Origin: Castellaniella sp049673105
Lineage (GTDB): Bacteria > Pseudomonadota > Gammaproteobacteria > Burkholderiales > Burkholderiaceae_B
Direction of reading: 5' to 3'
NCBI RefSeq assembly: GCF_049673105.1
Contig: NZ_JBATXG010000015.1
Span: 62,001 to 126,000 of the forward strand
Length of the DNA stretch: 64,000 nt
The notes beneath the pieces are model-generated. The model ran no database searches and was not told the origin of the DNA. It saw only the letters and a list, made by a program, of their open reading frames with translations. The position numbers and the translations under genes were made by a program. Shown here piece after piece: positions 1-8,388 of the stretch; position 1 is the first letter of the stretch, and every line of letters starts with the position of its first letter.

Positions 1-2208
1 GCCTTGTCCCTGCTGCTGGGGGTCCTGACCAGCGTTCTGTCCAGGTTGCGGCTGACTGCTGTGTCCCAGGCGGTCAGCACGCATGTCGCGCTGCAAGACA
101 GCGAGGAAAGATTCCGGGCGGTGTTCAATCAAGCCGCTGTCGGCATGTCCCTGACCGAGGTGGCGACCGGGAGACTGTTGCGGATGAATCGCAAATATGC
201 AGCGATTCTGGGGTATGCCGAATCCGAGTTATTGCAGATGGATTTTCGCGCGCTCAGCCATCCCGACGATCTGGAGGCCGATCTGGCCCAGGTGGCGCGG
301 GTGCAGTCCGGCGAGCTTCAGGAATTCCAGATGGAAAAGCGCTTGCTGCACAAAGATGGCTATCCCATCTGGGTGTCGCTGACGGTGTCGCCGATTCTGC
401 GGGCCGGCGCCGCCCCGGATTACCATGTGGCCGTGATCCAGGACATCACGGAACGCAGGCGCATGCAGGATGCCCTGTGCAATAGCGAACAGCGTCTGCG
501 CAGCCTGTTGGACCGCCTGCCGGTGGGGGTCTGCCTGGTCGAGCAGGGGCAGCATATCGTATTCCGCAATCAACAGTTTCTGCAGATCTGCGGCTATGCC
601 GCAGATCGCATGCCGGATGTCCGGTCCTGGTGGGCCTTGACCGTCCCGAACCCGGAGGTGCGCCGGCGCATGCGTCAAGCCTGGGAACGTCAGTGGCAGC
701 AGGCTTCAGGCGGGGGTGAGCGCCGCGCACACATGGAATTCCAGATGACTTGCCAGGACGGGCGCTTGCGCACGGTGGCTTTGTCCGGATTGCAGCTGGA
801 AGGCGACTATCTGGTGACGCTGGAAGACCTGACCGGGCGCAAGGCGGCGGAAGATGAGATCCGCTACCTGGCTTACAACGATCCCCTGACGGGCCTGCCC
901 AACCGCCGCCTGCTATTGGATCGCCTGCAGCAGGTGCTGGCGGCCAGCGCCCGCCGGCAGCGCTACGGCGCCTTGCTGATGCTGGATCTGGACCACTTCA
1001 AGACGATCAACGAAACGCGCGGCCACGAGGCCGGTGACGAACTGTTGCAGCAGGTGGCCGAGCGCTTGCGCAGTCATTTACAGGATTCGCACACCATCGC
1101 CCGGCATGGGGATGATGAGTTTGTCATCGTGCTCGAAGATCTGTCGGCTCAATCCGAAGAAGCCGCGGCCCAGGTGGAAGACATCGGGCGTCAGATACTG
1201 CAGGTCCTGCGGGCTTCCTATTTGTTGGGCAACGAGTTCTACCATTCCAGCGTCAGCATGGGGGTCAGCCTGTTCCTGGGGCAGGAAACGGCAGCCGACG
1301 AACAATTGCGGCGGGCGGATCTGGCCATGTATCAGGCAAAAGCAGCCGGGCGCGATACCCTGCAGTTCTATGATCCGCACATGCAGGCCGTCATTCATGC
1401 GCGAGTGGCTCTGGAACAGGACATGCGGGTGGGGCTGGACCACGATCAGTTCGAGCTTTTCTATCAGCCCCAGGTGAGTCGGGGCGGCATCATCGGTTGC
1501 GAGGCCCTGCTGCGTTGGAAGCACCCCCGCGACGGCTATATATCGCCCGCCTCGTTCATTCCCCTGGCCGAAGACAGCGGCCTGATCCTGCCCCTGGGGG
1601 ACTGGGTCCTGCGCACGGCCTGCCGTCAGCTGGCCGCCTGGACGGCTCATCCGACCCTGTCGAGTCTGCGGGTTGCGGTCAACGTCAGTCCCCGCCAGTT
1701 CCGCCAGCCCGATTTCGTGGATCAGGTGCTGGCCGCGCTGGCGAGTGCCGGCGCTCACGCACATCTGCTGGAACTGGAATTGACCGAAGGCCTGCTGCTG
1801 CAAAATATCGAGGACACCATTCAGAAAATGAGGCGTCTGAAAGAGCAGGGTGTCGGCTTTTCCCTGGATGATTTCGGCACGGGGTATTCATCCCTGGCCT
1901 ATCTGAAGCGCCTGCCGCTGGATCAACTGAAGATCGATCAGAGCTTTGTGCGCGATGTGTTGACCGACCCCAATGACGCTGCCATTGCGCGCACCATCGT
2001 GGCCCTGGGGCTTAGTTTGGGCCTGCAGGTCATCGCCGAAGGTGTGGAAACCGAATCGCAACGCTTGTTTCTGCAGCAGCATGGTTGTCATGCCTGGCAG
2101 GGGTATCTGTTTGGCCGGCCTGTGCCGGTGGCGGAGTTCGAGGCGGTGGTGTTGCGGCCTGGTTCCTGCGCCAGGATCTCTGGCGATTCCGAAGATGATA
2201 TGTTTTGA
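1..2208 (+). CDS. PAS-PAS-GGDEF-EAL cyclic-di-GMP phosphodiesterase, 5' end outside window
   Basis: The frame is open to the first base, so the N-terminus is missing. Counting from the codon at base 4, a short hydrophobic stretch (about 1-18) is probably the end of a membrane segment. Two PAS domains follow (about 30-150 and 160-280), then a GGDEF domain (about 285-455) and an EAL domain (about 465-720). The GGDEF signature reads GDDEF (369-373), and the RxxD inhibitory site is replaced by QDSH, so cyclase activity is doubtful. The EAL domain keeps its metal and catalytic residues: EALLRW (500-505), the N of NVS (560), ELTE (592-595), DDFGTGYSSL (622-631), the K of LKID (643) and EGVET (679-683). 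By family knowledge it should hydrolyse c-di-GMP, with PAS domains sensing a signal and the GGDEF domain possibly binding GTP. Confidence 0.9.
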   Translation, partial: ALSLLLGVLTSVLSRLRLTAVSQAVSTHVALQDSEERFRAVFNQAAVGMSLTEVATGRLLRMNRKYAAILGYAESELLQMDFRALSHPDDLEADLAQVARVQSGELQEFQMEKRLLHKDGYPIWVSLTVSPILRAGAAPDYHVAVIQDITERRRMQDALCNSEQRLRSLLDRLPVGVCLVEQGQHIVFRNQQFLQICGYAADRMPDVRSWWALTVPNPEVRRRMRQAWERQWQQASGGGERRAHMEFQMTCQDGRLRTVALSGLQLEGDYLVTLEDLTGRKAAEDEIRYLAYNDPLTGLPNRRLLLDRLQQVLAASARRQRYGALLMLDLDHFKTINETRGHEAGDELLQQVAERLRSHLQDSHTIARHGDDEFVIVLEDLSAQSEEAAAQVEDIGRQILQVLRASYLLGNEFYHSSVSMGVSLFLGQETAADEQLRRADLAMYQAKAAGRDTLQFYDPHMQAVIHARVALEQDMRVGLDHDQFELFYQPQVSRGGIIGCEALLRWKHPRDGYISPASFIPLAEDSGLILPLGDWVLRTACRQLAAWTAHPTLSSLRVAVNVSPRQFRQPDFVDQVLAALASAGAHAHLLELELTEGLLLQNIEDTIQKMRRLKEQGVGFSLDDFGTGYSSLAYLKRLPLDQLKIDQSFVRDVLTDPNDAAIARTIVALGLSLGLQVIAEGVETESQRLFLQQHGCHAWQGYLFGRPVPVAEFEAVVLRPGSCARISGDSEDDMF

Positions 2209-2310
2209 AATATTATTTTTCTTTTAGAAAAATATGCCGTTTCGTCTGATTTCAAGCCATTTTCCACGTGTTTCCGGGTGTTCCGCAGGCCGGTGAGCTT
2301 GAATTTTGAA

Positions 2311-2358
2311 ACACTATATATAGTGTATTTGGTGTAGGATGTGCACAAGATTTGGTGC
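2311..2358. promoter_or_regulatory. Two NrdR-type boxes upstream of nrdAB
   Basis: Bases 2311-2326 are a perfect 16-bp palindrome, ACACTATATATAGTGT, matching the known NrdR box. A second, weaker inverted repeat, GCACAAGATTTGGTGC, lies at 2343-2358. The centres are 32 bp apart, three helical turns, which is the spacing known for NrdR pairs. The nrdA start codon follows at 2420. NrdR is the ATP/dATP-sensing zinc-finger repressor of ribonucleotide reductase genes; it is not encoded in this window. The flank is markedly AT-richer than the genes. I could not place a convincing -35/-10 pair. Confidence 0.8.
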
Positions 2359-2419
2359 AAAAATAAGATCAAGCACCGGGTTCTCCCTAGCATAATCCAC
2401 CACAAGACAAGCCACCACC

Positions 2420-4918
2420 ATGATCAAGACCGTCATCAAGCGCGATGGGCGCAAAGAACCTTTTATTCCGTCCAAGCTCAACGGTTGGGGCGAATGGGGG
2501 GCCACGACGCTGGGCGACGGCGTGGACTGGCCTTCCGTCGTGCTGGAAACCGTCACCAACATGCCCGAGGAATGTTCCTCGGAATTTCTGCAGATACAGC
2601 TCATCCGGCATTGCCTGGACGCGGATACCTGGTCCTACAACCGCATGGCGGGTCGTCTGTATGCGGCGCTGGCCCAAAAAGAACTGAAAGACGTCTGCGA
2701 CGGGGCATTCCCCACCGTGCTGACGCTGCACCGGCGCCTGGAAGGCCTGGGCTACATGGAACGCCTGGACTATTCCGAAGAAGAATACTTCCAGGTCGAG
2801 GGCATGATCGACCACACCCGGGACTTCGAATACGCCCATTACCAGATCCATACGCATCGTTCGAAATACGCGATTTCCGACCGGGTCAAAGGCATCCATT
2901 ACGAAACCCCGCAGTTCGTCTACATGCGCATGGCGATGGCGTTGGCGGTGGATCAGCCGCGTGAGCGGCGCATGCGCGACGTCGCGAAATTCTACGAACA
3001 CCTGTCGAAAAACCGCATCAACGCGCCCACGCCCAATCACATCAACTTGGGTACGCCGCTGCGCGGCTACGCCAGCTGCTGCCTGTATGCATCCGGCGAT
3101 TCGGCGCGTTCCATCGCGGTGGGCAATCACATTGCCAACACCATGACCTACATGAGCGCGGGGATCGGGTCCTACCTGCAGACCCGCTCGGTCAACGACC
3201 CGGTGCGTGGCGGCGTGATCCGCCATCAGGGCAAATTGCCCTATCTGCGCGCCGTGGTGGCTGAAATCAAGGCCAATCTGCAAAATGGCCGGGGCGGCGC
3301 CTGCACCAGCTATTTTTCGATTTTCGATCCGGAAATCGATGTGCTGCTGCGCCTGAAGAACCCCATGTCCACCGAAGACCGCAAGATCCGCGGCATGGAC
3401 TATTCATGGGGCGGCAACCGCTTCTTTGCCCGCAAGGTCGCGCGCAATGAAAATATCTTTCTGTTCAATTGCCACACGGCGCCCGATCTGTACGACGCCC
3501 TGTATGGCGATGACGAAGCGCGGTTCGAAACCCTGTACGAAAAGTACGAACGGGACGTGACCTTCAAGAAGCAAACCGTCAATGCGCGCGAACTGCTGAT
3601 CACCGCGATCAATGAATGGAACGAGACCGGGCGCGTCTACGAGCACAATATCTACGAGATGAATCGTCATACGCCCTTCAAGGGCACGATCTACAGCTCG
3701 AACCTGTGCTCGGAAATCGCGCTGCCCACGGCGCCTTACAACCATATCACCGAGCTCTATCAGACGACGGACATTTCCTTTGTCGAATTCGAGGACGAGA
3801 CAGGCGGGCTGCAGACGCTGCGTCCGGGGACGGGCGCCGTAGACACCGCCAGGGGCATGGTCTACCTGGAAGACCTGGTCGCCGGCGACGTGCTGGCCGA
3901 TGGCCGGCGGATCGCGCGCGTCGTGCGCTATTCCTCGCCCGAGGTCGCCACCTGCAATCTGGCCGGCATCGTGGTGTCGAATATCGAATCCGACGAGCAA
4001 TACGAGGAAGTCGCCTACTACGCCTTGCTGATGATCGACAAGTGCATCCACTTGGCCGATTATGAATTGCCGCACGTGGGCGTGACCTCCAAGGCCCGTC
4101 TGAATGCTGGCGTCGGCATGCTGGGGGTGGCGCACCTGATGGCGAAAAACCATCAACGCTACACGGAAGACAGCGGCAAGCAGTTCATCCACTGGGTGGC
4201 CGAACGTCACTACTACCACCTGGTGCGGGCCAGCCTGCAACTGGGCAAAGAACTGGGCAACGCGCCCTGGATGCATAAGTCCAAATGGCCGCAAGGATGG
4301 TTGCCGATCGACACCTACAACCCGAACGTCGACAAGATCGCCGACCTGCAGAATCGCTATGACTGGGAATCCCTGAGGGCCGATGTGATCGCCAATGGCG
4401 GGATCCGCAATTCCGTGGTGGCGGCGCATATGCCCACGGAGACCTCTGCCAATTCGTCAGGCACGACCAATGGCGTCTATCCCATCCGTGAACTGACGAT
4501 GATCAAGACCGACAATCAGCGGGTGAACTATTGGGCGGCCCCTGAAGGCGATGTCCTGGGCAAGTGGTACGAATCCGCCTGGGACGTGTCGGCCAAGGAC
4601 ATGACCGACATCTACGCGATCATCCAGAAATGGACGGATCAGGGGATTTCGGCGGATTTCTACCGCAAGGTGATTGGCGATGCCAGCATCGAATCCACGG
4701 AAATGATCCAGAACTATCTGTATCGCGTGAAAATGGGCCTGAAGTCCAAGTACTACATGAACCAGAAAACGTCGGCTGGCATGAAAAAAGTCGCCGATTT
4801 TTCCGCTGCCCAGGGTTTCGTGAAGCTCGATATCGCCGGGATTCAGCTGTCGGCGGCGGCGCAGCCCGTGACCGGCCTGGATGACGATCCCATGTGCCAG
4901 GGCGGCTGCACTCTGTAA
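2420..4918 (+). CDS. nrdA: Ribonucleoside-diphosphate reductase class Ia, alpha subunit
   Basis: This 832-residue NrdA reduces NDPs to dNDPs with NrdB (next gene). An N-terminal ATP cone begins with VIKRDG (5-10), so dATP feedback control is expected. Visible active-site elements are the redox cysteine in YASCCLY (C220 or C221), the thiyl-radical cysteine in NLCSEI (C430), the second redox cysteine in CNLAG (C512), the radical-transfer tyrosine pair YY (778-779) and the C-terminal CQGGC pair (826/830). It is longer than the E. coli protein (761 aa). Most of the excess lies between C430 and C512: 82 residues apart, against 23 in E. coli. The inserted part contains RGMVYLEDLVAGD, recalling Hint or intein-like beta folds. 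No clear Shine-Dalgarno precedes the ATG at 2420, but the N-terminus fits the ATP cone. Confidence 0.95.
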   Translation: MIKTVIKRDGRKEPFIPSKLNGWGEWGATTLGDGVDWPSVVLETVTNMPEECSSEFLQIQLIRHCLDADTWSYNRMAGRLYAALAQKELKDVCDGAFPTVLTLHRRLEGLGYMERLDYSEEEYFQVEGMIDHTRDFEYAHYQIHTHRSKYAISDRVKGIHYETPQFVYMRMAMALAVDQPRERRMRDVAKFYEHLSKNRINAPTPNHINLGTPLRGYASCCLYASGDSARSIAVGNHIANTMTYMSAGIGSYLQTRSVNDPVRGGVIRHQGKLPYLRAVVAEIKANLQNGRGGACTSYFSIFDPEIDVLLRLKNPMSTEDRKIRGMDYSWGGNRFFARKVARNENIFLFNCHTAPDLYDALYGDDEARFETLYEKYERDVTFKKQTVNARELLITAINEWNETGRVYEHNIYEMNRHTPFKGTIYSSNLCSEIALPTAPYNHITELYQTTDISFVEFEDETGGLQTLRPGTGAVDTARGMVYLEDLVAGDVLADGRRIARVVRYSSPEVATCNLAGIVVSNIESDEQYEEVAYYALLMIDKCIHLADYELPHVGVTSKARLNAGVGMLGVAHLMAKNHQRYTEDSGKQFIHWVAERHYYHLVRASLQLGKELGNAPWMHKSKWPQGWLPIDTYNPNVDKIADLQNRYDWESLRADVIANGGIRNSVVAAHMPTETSANSSGTTNGVYPIRELTMIKTDNQRVNYWAAPEGDVLGKWYESAWDVSAKDMTDIYAIIQKWTDQGISADFYRKVIGDASIESTEMIQNYLYRVKMGLKSKYYMNQKTSAGMKKVADFSAAQGFVKLDIAGIQLSAAAQPVTGLDDDPMCQGGCTL

Positions 4919-4929
4919 ATCTTGTATTG

Positions 4930-4966
4930 GCGCTCCCGACCTGCCGCGCTGGCAGGCCGGGAGCGC
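4930..4966 (+). promoter_or_regulatory. Strong intercistronic hairpin between nrdA and nrdB
   Basis: The 71-bp gap between nrdA and nrdB holds a 16-bp stem (4930-4945 with 4951-4966, one A-C mismatch) closed by a 5-base loop. Only GACTTTCATT follows, with no real T-tract, so it is more likely an mRNA-stability or ratio-setting element than a full terminator. It ends 23 bases before the nrdB start. Confidence 0.55.
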
Positions 4967-4989
4967 GACTTTCATTGGAACCTCGCATC

Positions 4990-6087
4990 ATGTCTGACAA
5001 CGTATTCAATTATCAGAAACAGGACTACGCCAAGCCGCTGCTTTTCATGGGCGAAAAACAAGGCCTGTTCGACACCATCAACCGGCATTACCCGGACATC
5101 TGGGCGCTGTACAAGACGCAGAAATCCCTGGACTGGGATGAAAACGAGTTCGACTATTCGTCCTGCAATGCGGATTTCAAGACCTGCCCGCGCGCCACCT
5201 ACGACATGATGGTCAAAACGCTGGCCTGGCAGTGGGAAGCCGATAGCGTGGCCTCGCGCGCCATCGCGCCTGTGCTGGCGCCGTTCATCACTTCGTCCGA
5301 ACTGTGGGCCGCCTGGCAGCGCATTTCCGACAATGAAGTCGTGCATGCCGCGACCTATTCCGAAATCGTGCGCAATTCCTTTGACGACCCGTCGGCCATC
5401 ATCGACGAAATCCTGAGCGTGCGTCAGGCCCACGAGCGCCTGTCGTGCGTGGTCAAGGCCTTTGCCGACGGCTATGAAGCCTCGCATCAGTACGCGCTGG
5501 GGCAGCGGGCCAATGATCAGGACACCTACAACGCCCTGTTCATGATGGTGGTGGCCTTGTTCTGCATGGAACGCATCCAGTTCATGGCCTCGTTTGCCGT
5601 GACCTTCGCCATCTGCGACACCGGCATGTTCCAGCCGATCGGCAAGGCCATCCAAAAAATCGCCCAGGACGAACTGGAAATTCACGCCGAATTGGATCGT
5701 GCCGTCTTGCGCAACGAACTGCGCACGGAGCGGGGGCGCAAGGCCTTTGAGCAATGCCGTTTTGACATCGAGCGGCTGATTGCGGAAGTCGTCGACAGCG
5801 AACTGGACTGGATCCAGTATCTGTTTTCCGAAGGCCGCGAACTGGTCGGCATGAACGCCGACCGCTTGGCTGCCTGGACGCTGTACTGCGCCAAAGACGT
5901 CTACAACACTCTGGGAATTCAGACTGACCGCTATGAATTTCCGCAGTCCAACCCGCTGAAATACATGGAAAAATGGCTGAACATCAGCAAGACCCAGGCC
6001 TCGCCGCAGGAACAGGACATCGCCGCCTATAAGGTCGGCGTCATGCGCCGTACCGACGAAGGCGTGGTGTTCGACGACGAATTCTGA
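4990..6087 (+). CDS. nrdB: Ribonucleoside-diphosphate reductase class Ia, beta subunit
   Basis: This 365-residue NrdB carries the diiron-tyrosyl radical that drives NrdA. Metal and radical residues are visible: E83 in QWEADS, then E116-x2-H119-x3-Y123 in NEVVHAATY, E194 in MERIQF, and the second helix QDELEIH (226-232). Y123 corresponds to the radical tyrosine, so it is a classical tyrosyl-radical enzyme. In the second helix the histidine is four residues after the DE glutamate, where many NrdB proteins have ExxH. The in-frame reading extends upstream to 4894, but MSDNVFNYQK at 4990 is the natural N-terminus and lies beyond the nrdA stop and the intercistronic hairpin. The C-terminus ends VFDDEF, a plausible NrdA-docking tail. 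Confidence 0.95.
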   Translation: MSDNVFNYQKQDYAKPLLFMGEKQGLFDTINRHYPDIWALYKTQKSLDWDENEFDYSSCNADFKTCPRATYDMMVKTLAWQWEADSVASRAIAPVLAPFITSSELWAAWQRISDNEVVHAATYSEIVRNSFDDPSAIIDEILSVRQAHERLSCVVKAFADGYEASHQYALGQRANDQDTYNALFMMVVALFCMERIQFMASFAVTFAICDTGMFQPIGKAIQKIAQDELEIHAELDRAVLRNELRTERGRKAFEQCRFDIERLIAEVVDSELDWIQYLFSEGRELVGMNADRLAAWTLYCAKDVYNTLGIQTDRYEFPQSNPLKYMEKWLNISKTQASPQEQDIAAYKVGVMRRTDEGVVFDDEF

Positions 6088-6118
6088 TGCGGGGTGGCGG
6101 CCCTGTGGCCGCCGCGCA

Positions 6119-6961
6119 TCAGTTGCCGGCCTCGTCCTGTTGGCTGCGCAACGAGAATTCCCTGGGGGTCTCTCCGGTGTGTTCGCGAAAGGCCGCAATG
6201 AAAGAGGACAGGCTGTCATAGCCGCATGCCAGCGCGACGTCAGTGGCGCGGGCGCCCTGTTCCAGCAGAGGCAGGGCATGCACCAGGCGCGCCCTCTGGC
6301 GCCACAAACGAAAGCCCAGACCGGTCTGTTGCTGGAACAGGCGCGTCAGGGTTTTTTCAGATAGGCCGATCTGGCGGCCATATTGCGCCAGGCCAGGGGC
6401 GGTGCTGGGGTATTGATGCCACTGGCGGCACAGGGCCTGCAAGCGTTTATCGGATGGCCAGGGCAACACCAGCCCGGCTTCGGGACAGATGGCGATCTGA
6501 TCTTCCAGGACCTGGGCCAGGCGGCCATCCGGCCCGTCGACGTCGTATTCGATGGGGATGGTGCTGAAGGTGCGGATCAGTTCCTGCAGCAGCGGATTGA
6601 TGACCAGCACGCGGCAGTCATGCCAGTTCGCCCCCAGGGTCGGGCTATCGATGTACAGGCTGCGGATGACGGTGTGCTGCGATTCTCGCACCTGGTGGCG
6701 GATGCCCGGCGGAATCCAGACGGCGCGCTGCGGCAACGCGATAAACCTGGCCTGAGAGGTCCAGACCTGCAGGTGTCCCTGGATTGCATAGGATAGTTGG
6801 GCCCAGCCATGCTGATGCGGGCGAGGGATGATCATATTGGACTGGCTGTCGATATGACCGTACAGCGGGCGGGGCAGGCGGCGTAGATAGCTGCGCTGGA
6901 TGATAGGCGCGCGTCCCGCCGCCCGGCTGGCTGTGGGGGGCGGGGCAGGGTCTGAAATCAT
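6119..6961 (-). CDS. AraC-family transcriptional regulator with cupin sensor
   Basis: 280 residues. The N-terminal half is a cupin-type sensor (HQHGWAQLSYAIQG near 50, then WIPPGIRHQV). The C-terminal half (about 175-275) is a two-helix-turn-helix AraC DNA-binding domain with LSEKTLTRLF and DVALACGYDSLSSFIAAFREHTGETP. The gene is convergent with nrdB and 31 bp away. The upstream stretch is AT-rich and carries a dyad that could be an operator. This class (HTH plus cupin) often controls an adjacent transporter, but none is adjacent here, so the target is unknown. Confidence 0.85.
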   Translation of the reverse strand: MISDPAPPPTASRAAGRAPIIQRSYLRRLPRPLYGHIDSQSNMIIPRPHQHGWAQLSYAIQGHLQVWTSQARFIALPQRAVWIPPGIRHQVRESQHTVIRSLYIDSPTLGANWHDCRVLVINPLLQELIRTFSTIPIEYDVDGPDGRLAQVLEDQIAICPEAGLVLPWPSDKRLQALCRQWHQYPSTAPGLAQYGRQIGLSEKTLTRLFQQQTGLGFRLWRQRARLVHALPLLEQGARATDVALACGYDSLSSFIAAFREHTGETPREFSLRSQQDEAGN

Positions 6962-6986
6962 GGATGAATGTCCGTTCGCAAATACT

Positions 6987-7012
6987 TAATGGTTTTTTGC
7001 CGTTAAACATTA
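6987..7012. promoter_or_regulatory. Dyad in the upstream region of the AraC-type gene
   Basis: TAATGGTTT (6987-6995) and AAACATTA (7005-7012) form an inverted repeat with one bulged G, 26 bp upstream of the leftward AraC-type gene. The 153-bp gap is AT-rich against its surroundings. It could be an autoregulatory operator or the end of the preceding leftward transcript; nothing else is visible in the gap. Confidence 0.35.
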
Positions 7013-7114
7013 GAATGCGCTCAGTTTAATCTAGCATTCGAGAGCCCCGAACCGCCGGGATGCTTGCTGCGGACATCGTCTTGATGTCGGGTGACGTCCC
7101 GGCTGGTTCTTTTT

Positions 7115-8080
7115 TTAAGGCAGCGCCTGCGCGGCGTCTGTCCTATCCATCTGGGCTTCGCGCTGCAGCAGTTCGCGCTTGCGCGCCACCCCCCAACGAT
7201 AGCCCGAAAGGCCCCCATCGCGTCGTACGACGCGATGACAGGGGATCGCGACCGCCAGCGCATTGGCGGCACAAGCCTGGGCGACTGCCCGGGCGGCGGT
7301 GGGGGCGCCGATGCGTGCGGCGATGTCGGCGTAGCTTGCCGTCTTTCCCGGCGGGATGTCGCGCAGCGCCTGCCAGACTCGCTGCTGGAACGCCGTGCCG
7401 CGCACGTCCAGCGGCAGATTCAGGCCGATGCCCGGCGCTTCGATGAAACCCACGACCTGCGCGACTAGTTGCTCGAACCCCGGGTCTGCGCCGATCAGTT
7501 CCGCTTTGGGAAACTGATCCTGCAGGTCACGCACCAGACGGTCCGGGTTGTCGCCCAACAGAATGGCGCAGATGCCGCGCTGGCTTTGCGCCACCAAAAT
7601 GGCGCCCAAGGAGGACTGCCCCACCGCGAAGTGGATCACGGCGCCTGTGCCGCCGGCCCGGTATTCCTTGGCGCGCATGCCCAGCACTTGCCGGGATGTT
7701 TCGTAGAAGCGGCTGCTGGATTGAAAGCCCGCCTCATAGATCGCATCGGTCACGGTTCCGTCGGCGGTATTCAATTCCTGTTGCAGCCTGCGTGCGCGGT
7801 AAGCTGTCGCATAGGCCTTGGGCGTCAGACCAGTTTCGGACTTGAAGACCCGGTGGAAATGAAAGGGGCTCATGGCGGCCTGGGCCGCCAGCGTATCCAG
7901 GGACGGCGCGGTGTCTGACGATTCGATCAGGCGGCAGGCTCGCGCCACCAGGTCGGCGCGCTTGGCTGCCGCGCGGCTGCTCCGGGCGCGATCGGACCGG
8001 GAGTCAGTGGTCGCCGGGGCCGTGTGCGGCGCTGGGGAAGTGTGAGTGCTCATGGCGAGATTCCGGGGTATTGCTGTCAT
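7115..8080 (-). CDS. Ada-like AraC regulator fused to O6-methylguanine-DNA methyltransferase
   Basis: 321 residues. An AraC-type DNA-binding domain (about 40-142; MSPFHFHRVFKSETGLTPKAY) is followed by an MGMT domain (about 150-310). The methyl-acceptor motif PCHRVV places the active cysteine at 281, and the DNA-binding and active-site loop residues of the family follow (SGYRWG). By family knowledge it transfers methyl groups from O6-methylguanine to its own cysteine. The zinc-bearing N-Ada domain, which in E. coli Ada senses methylphosphotriesters through Cys38, is absent: only about 40 Ala/Ser/Thr/Arg-rich residues precede the HTH. How it is activated is therefore unclear. An alternative start is the ATG at 8053. 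Confidence 0.85.
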   Translation of the reverse strand: MTAIPRNLAMSTHTSPAPHTAPATTDSRSDRARSSRAAAKRADLVARACRLIESSDTAPSLDTLAAQAAMSPFHFHRVFKSETGLTPKAYATAYRARRLQQELNTADGTVTDAIYEAGFQSSSRFYETSRQVLGMRAKEYRAGGTGAVIHFAVGQSSLGAILVAQSQRGICAILLGDNPDRLVRDLQDQFPKAELIGADPGFEQLVAQVVGFIEAPGIGLNLPLDVRGTAFQQRVWQALRDIPPGKTASYADIAARIGAPTAARAVAQACAANALAVAIPCHRVVRRDGGLSGYRWGVARKRELLQREAQMDRTDAAQALP

Positions 8081-8201
8081 ATCAGCTTAGACCGGAATGG
8101 GATCGCAAGAACTCTGTTTCTTGCGATCTGTGGGCAGGCATGGAAACCCGCGTTGCGCCGTTCATCTATATGATGACAGGCCAGAGGGGTGCGCAGAAAC
8201 G

Positions 8202-8235
8202 AAAATGGGCCGGCAATCTGTGATTACCGGCCCAT
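8202..8235 (-). terminator. Intrinsic terminator of the initiator tRNA
   Basis: ATGGGCCGG (8205-8213) and CCGGCCCAT (8227-8235) form a perfect 9-bp stem with a 13-base loop. On the minus strand the stem is followed by TTTT. It lies 8 bases past the tRNA 3' end. Confidence 0.75.
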
Positions 8236-8243
8236 CTCTAAAC

Positions 8244-8320
<77 letters not shown>

Positions 8321-8333
8321 TCTGAAGAACATA

Positions 8334-8363
8334 ACTATAGCATAGTCTGCGAAAATAATGCAA
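8334..8363 (-). promoter_or_regulatory. Sigma-70-type promoter of the initiator tRNA
   Basis: On the minus strand, TTGCAT (8358-8363) and TATAGT (8334-8339) are separated by 18 bp. A second register, TTGCTT with TATGCT at 17 bp, overlaps it. Transcription would start about 7 bases upstream of the mature 5' end. Confidence 0.6.
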
Positions 8364-8388
8364 GCAAACCTTCGGAGTTCACGATAAA

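Noticed and set aside
3737..3952. A full splicing intein in nrdA
   Set aside because: The insert is too short, lacks a splice-type first residue and a C-terminal HN, and the frame continues smoothly with NrdA sequence.
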